A stretch of DNA of 5,425 bases from Sphingobacterium thalpophilum (GTDB lineage: Bacteria; Bacteroidota; Bacteroidia; Flavobacteriales; Flavobacteriaceae), in assembly GCA_943325255.2 (NCBI GenBank), contig CALPOS020000153.1:1-5425 (forward strand), in the 5' to 3' direction. The notes beneath the pieces were generated by a model. That model saw only the letters and a program-made list of their open reading frames with translations. It did not search any database and was not told the DNA's origin. The first letter of the stretch is position 1. The number at the start of each line of letters is the position of its first letter. The position numbers and the translations under genes were made by a program. This document shows positions 1 through 5,425 of this stretch, one piece after another.

Positions 1-1256
1 AACGCAATCAGTGCTTCAGATTGAAAAAAGGAGACATTTTGCGATGATGAATTGTTGGTTTCACTATTTTCGATGACAATTCCTTGACCGCTGCCATTGT
101 CATCAATGACAAAATTAAGGTTGAATGGACTTGGTATTGCTTCAGGAATTTGAAGTGTAATTGTTCCACTTTCGGTCTCGCCAATTTCAATTTGGTTTTG
201 TGTTTGAGTCGTTGCAAGAAGCACATCTTCTATATAGATGGCGATGGGAACATTTGCTTGAAGCGCTTTTGTTGCGTTAAAATTTGATGCAGTATAGTGC
301 ACAATTATTTCTCTCGAATTGCATCTAACGTCAACATCATCAATCGCAATCTGTGCATCTGGCACTTGAGAATTTAGTTTGGTTACAATCGTATTGATCA
401 TCACAAAATCTTGACCGGATCCCAGCTGAATTAATGCCGAAGTATCGCCAACTTCAATGGTATTTTGAATGTCGTAAATATCCAAATCCATATTATACAT
501 ACTGTCATTATTAGTAATGCTGTTGGTTCCATTGAATGCATTGTTGACAGGATTTAACGGAAGATTCTGAAGCGGAATGGCATTGATCGACAGTGTTTCA
601 TTCACTTGGATATTTTCATCGCCTTCCCATGCTAAAAAACCAATTTTTGCATCTTGATTATCAACAACGTCTAAACTACTTAATGTAATTGCAATATTAT
701 TGGGAACCGCTTGAAGGCCATCATAGACATTAATTTGATTAAAAGGTAAACTATTATTTTTATAAACAACGACTATCGCCCAGCCGCCAAAATTCGTTCT
801 GTTTTGAAAATAATAAGTAATCCATTCGTTCAAATCGAGGTCGCTCAAGGTGTAGGTTCCGTTTCCCGTGGCTTGAACGAGATTAGTGATATCAGAAAAA
901 GCGCTGAAGAATTCTAAGTCATTGCCGTTGGCTGTCCTAAAGTGTTGAAAAATTCGTTCTGGAGTTATTATGGTATTGTTTAGCTGAACTTCAAAGTCAC
1001 CAGGCCCACAACCTGCCCAGTATAAATAGGCTTTTTCGACGATATCGTTAGGACTTAAACTTAAATTGGCGGAGGAGAACGTGTTAATTTCAGGTACCGT
1101 CATGTAGGAATTTTCATTTGGATTCAAAGTATTACCAACAAAGGTAAAATCATACCGGCCATTAAACTGCTGAAGCAAGGAAACGTCTTGGGCGAAAATT
1201 GCCAATGGAATAAGGAAAAGAAGGAGAGAATATTTTATTTTCTTAATAGTCACCAC
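1..1256 (-). CDS. Large secreted adhesin-like protein with CARDB-like domain, probable T9SS substrate (partial, C-terminus off window)
   Basis: The reading frame is open without a stop from GTG at 1256 to the left edge, giving 418 residues; the upstream in-frame stop is at 1274-1272. There is no ATG near the N-terminus, so GTG at 1256 or the adjacent GTG at 1253 must be the start. Residues 1-22 form a signal peptide: KKIK, then a hydrophobic stretch, with likely cleavage at IFA/QD. Next comes a beta-rich domain (about 30-295) with the motifs AYLYWAG (76-82), NFGGWAIVVVY (155-165), NVYDG (176-180), AWEGDE (209-214), NAFNGTN (239-245) and QDFVMIN (282-288). Residues 301-402 resemble a CARDB-type beta-sandwich ending ENSETNN. 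From memory of the family, this N-terminal layout is common in long flavobacterial surface proteins with a C-terminal gliding-motility/T9SS type B sorting domain. That domain would lie off window and is inferred. The protein is probably exported to the cell surface; its ligand is unknown. Confidence 0.85.
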   Translation of the reverse strand, partial: MVTIKKIKYSLLLFLIPLAIFAQDVSLLQQFNGRYDFTFVGNTLNPNENSYMTVPEINTFSSANLSLSPNDIVEKAYLYWAGCGPGDFEVQLNNTIITPERIFQHFRTANGNDLEFFSAFSDITNLVQATGNGTYTLSDLDLNEWITYYFQNRTNFGGWAIVVVYKNNSLPFNQINVYDGLQAVPNNIAITLSSLDVVDNQDAKIGFLAWEGDENIQVNETLSINAIPLQNLPLNPVNNAFNGTNSITNNDSMYNMDLDIYDIQNTIEVGDTSALIQLGSGQDFVMINTIVTKLNSQVPDAQIAIDDVDVRCNSREIIVHYTASNFNATKALQANVPIAIYIEDVLLATTQTQNQIEIGETESGTITLQIPEAIPSPFNLNFVIDDNGSGQGIVIENSETNNSSSQNVSFFQSEALIA

Positions 1257-1277
1257 GATATAAATTGGACTTTAAAA

Positions 1278-1297
1278 TTATAAAAATTAATTTATAA
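1278..1297. repeat. AT-only inverted repeat (7-bp arms, 6-bp spacer)
   Basis: TTATAAA at 1278-1284 is matched by its reverse complement TTTATAA at 1291-1297. It sits in the probable leader or core promoter of the leftward secreted-protein gene. All pairs are A-T, so a hairpin would be weak; it could be an operator for a dimeric regulator, but chance is a serious alternative in DNA of this composition. Confidence 0.3.
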
Positions 1298-1304
1298 AAA
1301 CATA
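1297..1304 (-). promoter_or_regulatory. Possible weak -7 element for the secreted-protein gene
   Basis: Read on the minus strand this is TATGTTTT, one mismatch from TAnnTTTG (final G replaced by T). It lies about 40 bases upstream of the GTG start. There is no obvious -33 TTG upstream, and in such AT-rich DNA a one-mismatch hit is expected often by chance, so this is a tentative call. Confidence 0.25.
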
Positions 1305-1364
1305 GTACGTGAGTTTTTAGTTGATTTAGCTTTACACGTTCCCTCTTTTTACGTTAAATAATAG

Positions 1365-1372
1365 TAGTTTTG
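1365..1372 (+). promoter_or_regulatory. Putative -7 promoter element for the flippase gene
   Basis: TAGTTTTG matches the Bacteroidota/Flavobacterium -7 consensus TAnnTTTG at every fixed position. It lies 26 bases before the TTG start codon, which would give a short leader of roughly 15-20 bases. I found no clear TTG-type -33 element at the usual distance upstream, so the call rests on the -7 box and its position alone. Confidence 0.5.
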
Positions 1373-1398
1373 TAACCTATTTTCAAATTTCCAATCAA

Positions 1399-2673
1399 TT
1401 GAGTTTTTTTACGACAATAAAGCGAACGCCACTATTCAAAGTTGCCTCTTTGAACAGCGTGAGTGTTATTCTGAAAATAGCCATTGGAGTGATAACTTCA
1501 AAAGTTTTGGCTATCTTTATTGGTCCAAGTGGACTTGCACTTACAGGAAACTTGAAGAATTTCCTCACTTCAGTAGAAAGTATTGCCACGCTTGGTTTTC
1601 AAAATGGTATTGTAAAGTATGTCGTTGATGCCAAGAATGATGACGTTGCGTTGAAGAAAATACTGTCAACGGTGTTTCTTAGTCTTTTAATTGTCTCTGT
1701 AATTTTAAGTATTTTTTTGTTTGGTTTTTCGCATTACTTAACATTGATTGTTTTTGGAAGTAACTGGGAATATAGTATTGTATTTAAGATACTTGCGCTT
1801 ATTCTCCCTTGGTACGCATCAACAACTTATCTCATCGTTATTCTCAATGGATTGGGCAAATTTAAGAAAGTGATCTATGTCAATATTTTAGGGAATTTGA
1901 CAGGATTGCTATTTTGTATTGTTGCTGTTTATTACTACAAGACATTTGGTGCTTTGCTTACTATTATTGTTCCTCCAGCATTATTGTTTTTTGTGGCTTT
2001 TTATTATGTAAATAAAGAAATTTCGTTTTTTGACAACATTTCAAGAACTTCTTTTGATTGGCAAGTGCTAAAGAATTTATCGTCTTATTCCTTGATGGCT
2101 TTGGTGTCATCGGTATTTGGTTCGTTAGTATTTCTTGCGATTAGAAATAACATTATCGAAGTTCTAGGAATTGATAGCGCCGGATATTGGGAAGCGATGA
2201 CGAGGATTTCAAATTATTACTTGATGTTTATTTCGACGATCTTGACGGTTTATTTTTTTCCTAAGCTGGCCTTTTCAAGTTCAAAAAAGGCGGTGCAAAA
2301 TGTGGTCAAGAGTTACTATTTGAGTGTGGTTCCATTATACATATTTGGAGTAATTGTCTTGTTTTTTCTTAAAGATTTTTTTATCAAATTATTTTTCACC
2401 AAAGACTTTCTTCCGGTTGCAGATTTGTTCTTTTGGCAATTATTGGGCGATACATTCAAAGTGGCTTCACTAATTTTAGGGTATCAATTTTATGCTAGGA
2501 AGTTGACTGTCGCTTTTATTTGCACCGAACTTTTTTCTTTATTGTTGATGTTTAGTTTTAGTCATTATTTCATCATTAATTATGGAATTGCTGGGGTTGT
2601 TATGGCGCACACGTTGACTTATTTCATTTATCTTATTGTATTGCTTTTGTACTTTCGCAAGAGTTTATTTTAA
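1399..2673 (+). CDS. O-antigen/polysaccharide flippase (Wzx-like, MOP superfamily)
   Basis: This is a complete 424-residue integral inner-membrane protein, a normal length for polysaccharide flippases. These proteins move undecaprenyl-diphosphate-linked oligosaccharide units from the cytoplasmic to the periplasmic face of the inner membrane. About 12 hydrophobic segments can be picked out, for example near residues 16-40, 88-110, 127-150, 159-179, 183-204, 228-248, 271-288, 307-325, 341-361, 369-391 and 396-418. Features I associate with Bacteroidota O-antigen translocases include ITSKVLAIFIGPSGLALTG (32-50), NLKNF (51-55) and GFQNGIVKY (66-74). The start is TTG at 1399: there is no ATG or GTG between the upstream in-frame stop (1327-1329) and this codon, the next Met is residue 233, and homologous sequence begins almost at once (LFKVASLNS). 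No glycosyltransferase or polymerase gene is beside it in the window, so the exact glycan (O-antigen, capsule or other) cannot be told. Confidence 0.9.
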   Translation: MSFFTTIKRTPLFKVASLNSVSVILKIAIGVITSKVLAIFIGPSGLALTGNLKNFLTSVESIATLGFQNGIVKYVVDAKNDDVALKKILSTVFLSLLIVSVILSIFLFGFSHYLTLIVFGSNWEYSIVFKILALILPWYASTTYLIVILNGLGKFKKVIYVNILGNLTGLLFCIVAVYYYKTFGALLTIIVPPALLFFVAFYYVNKEISFFDNISRTSFDWQVLKNLSSYSLMALVSSVFGSLVFLAIRNNIIEVLGIDSAGYWEAMTRISNYYLMFISTILTVYFFPKLAFSSSKKAVQNVVKSYYLSVVPLYIFGVIVLFFLKDFFIKLFFTKDFLPVADLFFWQLLGDTFKVASLILGYQFYARKLTVAFICTELFSLLLMFSFSHYFIINYGIAGVVMAHTLTYFIYLIVLLLYFRKSLF

Positions 2674-2677
2674 TAAA

Positions 2678-2708
2678 AAAGAAGGATGCCATGACAGCAT
2701 CCTTCTTT
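2678..2708. terminator. Probable bidirectional rho-independent terminator
   Basis: A perfect 12-bp stem pairs 2678-2689 (AAAGAAGGATGC) with 2697-2708 (GCATCCTTCTTT) around a 7-base loop. It begins 4 bases after the flippase stop codon and lies 23 bases beyond the OmpA stop codon, between two convergent genes. On the minus strand the stem runs into a T-rich tract (complement of 2675-2680, then TTA), which makes a good terminator for the OmpA transcript. On the plus strand the only U-rich part is the TTCTTT that closes the stem, so termination of the flippase transcript may be weaker. Confidence 0.85.
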
Positions 2709-2720
2709 ATGTTCTTTATG
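2703..2720. repeat. Tandem duplication of a 9-bp unit
   Basis: TTCTTTATG occurs twice back to back (2703-2711 and 2712-2720), between the terminator stem and the end of the OmpA gene. The first copy overlaps the right arm of the hairpin. It looks like a small slippage duplication in non-coding DNA with no evident function. Confidence 0.6.
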
Positions 2721-2731
2721 TTGCTTTAGCG

Positions 2732-4672
2732 TTATAGCGCCATAATTATAAACTCACTTCTTCTATTGGCTTGATGTTCATCTTCAGAACATTTCACATC
2801 GTCCGCACATTTGTTTACGAGTTGCGTTTCACCGTAACCTTTACCGGTGATTCTATTTTCTTCTACGCCGTTTTTAACTAACCAAGCCATGGTAGATTTA
2901 GCTCTACGATCGGATAGTTTTTCGTTGTATTTGAAAGAGGCTCTGCTGTCGGTATGCGATCTCACATCGATTTTCATCGTTGGATATTGCTTCATTACGT
3001 CAAGAATTTTCTCCAGTTCTAAAGCAGCGTCTGGTCGAATGTTCCATTTATCCAAGTCGAAGTAGATGATTTTAATACCAAATGCTTTAGCCAAATCGTC
3101 ACCTACAGTAACAGGTTTTACGGTTTTCTCTAACTGAATAGGAAGATCTGTTTTTCCGGTTGTTTTGGAAATAGTGATGCGTTGTTCTTTGGTATTGTAT
3201 TTTTCTTTTTCGGCTCTGACGTAGTATGTTTTACCGCATTCTACCGATTTGAATTTGTAGAATCCTTTGTCATCTGAGGTAACTTCTTCGATTAGGTTAA
3301 ATTTCTCATCAAAGAGCGTCACTTTAGTATTAGGAAGAATTTCTCCAGTTTCAAGATCTGTTACCAGTCCAGATAATTCCTGCTCACAAATCAGTTTTCT
3401 AGTTTCTAAGAATTTATAAATATCGTCGTATCCTTGACCACCATCGCGGTTAGAAGATAGGAATCCTTTTCTGGTTTTGGTATCAATTAAGTATGCGAAA
3501 TCATCTTTAGGTGAATTGGCAGGCGCTCCAATATTCATAGGGTCTTGAAACGAACCATCAGGATTCATTCTAGCCATAAATATGTCTAAACCACCCAATC
3601 CAGGATGTCCGTCAGTGGCGAAGTACAATTCGTTTTCGTCGGTGAGCAAAGGGAAAGTTTCTCTACCTTCAGTGTTGATAGATGCTCCTAAATTCTCAGG
3701 CGTTCCAAACGATCCATCACCGCTAATGCTTACTTTCCACAAATCTGATTGTCCTTTAGTTCCAGGCATATCGGAGGCGAAGTACAATGTTTTTTCATCT
3801 GGACTGAGCATCGGATGCGCTACGCTATAACTATCACTGTTAAAAGGAAGTTCAGTGGCTTTTTGCCAACGGTTATCAATTAAAGTGGCTTTGTAAATTT
3901 TAAGCAGTGTTGTTTTGTTGGCGTCTTTACCTTTAGTTCCGTTATTGAAATTGTTTCTAGTGAAGTACATGGTGTTTCCGTCTTTAGTGAAAACAGGTGT
4001 CGCTTCGTGGAATTTAGAATTGACATTCTTTGCAAATTTCTCAGGCGCAGCAAGAGTTCCTTCTGGAGTAGGATCAGAGGAGTATAGATTGGTAAAATAC
4101 TGATTGGTCCATTTGTGTTTCTTTTGTGCAAAACTACCAGTATCACGCGAGGATGTAAAGACTAGTTTGGTTCCTGAGAAGGCACTTCCGTAATCAGAAT
4201 ATTTTGAATTAATGCCCGCATCTTCGATATTGTATCTACCGGAATTGGCTTTGATTTCATCCATGTAATTCCGTTTGTCTTTGAACATTTTACCTCTGAG
4301 ATCCTCAGAAGAATTGGTGTTGAAAAGCGTCATCATTTCATCTGCTTTCTTGTAATCTCCAACAGCTTTCAACGATTGCGCATAACGATAGTAGTACTCA
4401 GGTTGTAGCTCGGTGTTCATGGCAAATAGCTCTCCATACCATTTTGCTGCTTTGTCTAGCTCGGCATTAAAGTAGTAGGCGTTGGCTATTTTCTGAAACA
4501 TATCAGCCGATTTATAACCTTTGTTGGCAATACGCTCGTAGGTTTTGGTCGCATCGATATAGGCAAACTTGTCGTATTGCTTATCTGCTTTTTTCACGTC
4601 TCTGCTTTGAGCATAACTATTTAAAGCTAAAACACTCAAAAATGTGATATAAATTATTGCTTTATTTTTCAT
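2732..4672 (-). CDS. OmpA-family protein with TPR, PD40 propeller and carboxypeptidase-like domains
   Basis: This complete 646-residue protein starts at ATG and has a signal peptide (1-21, likely cut at SYA/QS). Three TPR-like helical repeats cover about 24-120. WD40-like/PD40 propeller blades follow at about 155-421, with recurring cores such as KLVFTSSRD (169-177), NTMYFTRN (233-240), KTLYFASD (294-301), ELYFATD (348-354) and GFLSSNRD (403-410). A carboxypeptidase-regulatory-like/CNA-B-type beta-sandwich spans about 428-515 and carries Cys429 and Cys479. The OmpA C-terminal domain is at about 533-646. By analogy with the family, Asp575 (in SHTDSR) and Arg590 (in LSDRRA) should bind the diaminopimelate of peptidoglycan; NRRSEF (637-642) is typical of the domain end. 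Cys622 and Cys628 may form a disulfide. There is no lipobox Cys. The gene follows the PorP/SprF gene by 12 bases and is surely co-transcribed. It likely tethers a T9SS-linked outer-membrane complex to the cell wall. The exact partner is inferred. Confidence 0.93.
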   Translation of the reverse strand: MKNKAIIYITFLSVLALNSYAQSRDVKKADKQYDKFAYIDATKTYERIANKGYKSADMFQKIANAYYFNAELDKAAKWYGELFAMNTELQPEYYYRYAQSLKAVGDYKKADEMMTLFNTNSSEDLRGKMFKDKRNYMDEIKANSGRYNIEDAGINSKYSDYGSAFSGTKLVFTSSRDTGSFAQKKHKWTNQYFTNLYSSDPTPEGTLAAPEKFAKNVNSKFHEATPVFTKDGNTMYFTRNNFNNGTKGKDANKTTLLKIYKATLIDNRWQKATELPFNSDSYSVAHPMLSPDEKTLYFASDMPGTKGQSDLWKVSISGDGSFGTPENLGASINTEGRETFPLLTDENELYFATDGHPGLGGLDIFMARMNPDGSFQDPMNIGAPANSPKDDFAYLIDTKTRKGFLSSNRDGGQGYDDIYKFLETRKLICEQELSGLVTDLETGEILPNTKVTLFDEKFNLIEEVTSDDKGFYKFKSVECGKTYYVRAEKEKYNTKEQRITISKTTGKTDLPIQLEKTVKPVTVGDDLAKAFGIKIIYFDLDKWNIRPDAALELEKILDVMKQYPTMKIDVRSHTDSRASFKYNEKLSDRRAKSTMAWLVKNGVEENRITGKGYGETQLVNKCADDVKCSEDEHQANRRSEFIIMAL

Positions 4673-4684
4673 GATGTTTTAGAT

Positions 4685-5425
4685 TTAGAAGAATCGAGGA
4701 GAAGTGATTTTGTTATAGTTGTTGAATAATTCAAAACGCAAGAATATCTCATGCGATCCAGAGTTGTAAGTTCTAAGACGGGTAGTTTCCATATCATAAC
4801 CATATCCGATGTATAAACCGTCGGTAACTTGAAAGCCAGCTAGTGCACTCACAGCAGCATCCAAACGATAGGCACCACCAACGACGAATTTCTCGAAGAA
4901 CATAAAGTTGGCAGACACGTCTAATTGCAAAGGCGAACCGGTGACTACTTTGGTTAACAAAGCAGGCTTGAATTTGATATTTGAACTCAAATCGAATACA
5001 TGACCAGCGATGAAGTAATAGTTGACTCTTTCTTTGAAAATAGCTACATTATCACTGTCGTAACGATTGGTTTGAATAAAGTTTGGCACCGAAATACCAA
5101 AATAGGTTTTATCCGAATGCAAATAAATACCAGTTCCTACGTTAGGAGAGAATTTACTGTAATTCACTAGTGATTGATCACCTGCTTGTTCAGGAGTTAG
5201 ATCCGACACATCTAGATTAAAGAAGTTCCCAGTTGCTTTTACACCAAAGGAAAGTTTGTAGCTTTCAGAGGCTTGAATGGTGTAGGAGATATCAGCAGAG
5301 AGTGTATTCTCTACTGTTGGTCCGATTCTATCATTGATAGCCGAAAGACCGATTCCTACGTTACTCTCACCAATGGGTGAATTCAGCGACACGGCATTGG
5401 TCACCGGGGCACCATCTAAACCAAC
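4685..5425 (-). CDS. PorP/SprF-family type IX secretion system outer-membrane protein (partial, N-terminus off window)
   Basis: The frame is open from the right edge to a stop at 4687-4685, giving 246 C-terminal residues. The first visible residues, VGLDGAPVTNAVSLNSPIG, match a stretch that in PorP/SprF proteins lies some 50-60 residues after the start, so only the signal peptide and first strands are missing and the GTG at 5404 is an internal Val codon, not a start. The rest shows family features: alternating beta-strand pattern of an outer-membrane barrel, the YKLSFGVKATGNFF and VGTGIYLHSDKTYFGISVPN segments, a late GGAYRLDAAVSALAGFQ stretch and GYGYD, and a C-terminal SPRFF with the final aromatic residue that suits barrel insertion. 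Known members (PorP, SprF) are needed for export or attachment of particular T9SS substrates. The downstream OmpA gene is 12 bases away, a typical pairing. The specific substrate is probably encoded just upstream, outside the window. Confidence 0.92.
   Translation of the reverse strand, partial: VGLDGAPVTNAVSLNSPIGESNVGIGLSAINDRIGPTVENTLSADISYTIQASESYKLSFGVKATGNFFNLDVSDLTPEQAGDQSLVNYSKFSPNVGTGIYLHSDKTYFGISVPNFIQTNRYDSDNVAIFKERVNYYFIAGHVFDLSSNIKFKPALLTKVVTGSPLQLDVSANFMFFEKFVVGGAYRLDAAVSALAGFQVTDGLYIGYGYDMETTRLRTYNSGSHEIFLRFELFNNYNKITSPRFF

Larger units (their letters stand above)
1257..1398. promoter_or_regulatory. Divergent AT-rich intergenic region
   Basis: These 142 bases separate two divergently transcribed genes, the secreted protein to the left and the flippase to the right, so they must hold the promoters for both unless transcription reads in from elsewhere. 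The region is very AT-rich. It contains a good TAnnTTTG element facing right, a weaker match facing left, and an AT-only inverted repeat at 1278-1297. I see no Shine-Dalgarno sequence before either start, which is normal for Bacteroidota, and no conserved RNA structure. Confidence 0.6.

Noticed and set aside
8..287. Short open frames on both strands (minus 8-226, plus 84-287)
   Set aside because: Both overlap the long, clearly coding minus-strand frame of the secreted protein in other frames, and show no domain-like sequence.
1395..1589. Minus-strand open frame of 64 codons
   Set aside because: It is antisense to the N-terminal part of the flippase, which is well supported by family motifs; no independent coding sign.
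2728..2742. Small GC-rich near-palindrome around GCGTTATAGCGC
   Set aside because: Only 3-4 pairs, overlapping the OmpA stop region; the nearby 12-bp hairpin explains termination.
2847..4146. Open frames at plus 2847-3065, 3582-3830, 3915-4103 and minus 3880-4146
   Set aside because: All lie inside the OmpA-family gene in other frames and read as shadows of its coding sequence.
5402..5404. GTG as the start of the PorP/SprF gene
   Set aside because: The frame continues upstream to the window edge with the family-typical VGLDGAP stretch, and no signal peptide follows this codon; it is an internal Val.
1..5425. tRNA, rRNA, CRISPR array, insertion sequence or riboswitch
   Set aside because: Reading both strands showed no repeat-spacer pattern, transposase-like frame, cloverleaf or long structured leader; nearly all of the window is filled by four protein genes.

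Overview
The window looks like chromosome from a member of the Bacteroidota, most likely a flavobacterium. The evidence is the low-GC DNA, the absence of Shine-Dalgarno sites, a TAnnTTTG-type promoter element, and proteins typical of that group: a PorP/SprF-type outer-membrane protein, an OmpA protein of TPR / PD40 propeller / carboxypeptidase-like / OmpA design, and a large secreted adhesin-like protein. All of these point to type IX secretion (T9SS) or gliding-related surface biology.

Layout from left to right. Positions 1-1256 (minus strand) hold the first 418 codons of a large secreted protein that starts at a GTG codon and runs off the left edge. Positions 1257-1398 are an AT-rich divergent intergenic region. 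Positions 1399-2673 (plus strand) encode a complete 424-residue, multi-pass O-antigen/polysaccharide flippase with a TTG start. A strong hairpin at 2678-2708 lies between this gene and the convergent gene that follows, and probably stops transcription from both sides. Positions 2732-4672 (minus strand) encode a complete 646-residue OmpA-family lipid-free outer-membrane/periplasmic protein. Just upstream of it on the same strand, 12 bases away, is the C-terminal 246 residues of a PorP/SprF-type protein (4685-5425), cut by the right edge.

The PorP/SprF and OmpA genes form a compact minus-strand transcription unit. In flavobacteria such pairs usually follow a gene for a very large T9SS type B substrate and help export or anchor it, so such a gene is expected beyond the right edge. 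The partial protein at the left edge belongs to that same class of substrate and may head a second, similar unit. The flippase belongs to cell-surface polysaccharide export; nothing in the window ties it functionally to its neighbours beyond a shared cell-surface theme.

The content is mostly recognisable and ordinary for the group. I see no RNA genes, CRISPR arrays, insertion sequences or clear new system. The points worth checking are the two non-ATG starts, the off-window partners, and the regulatory DNA between the divergent genes.
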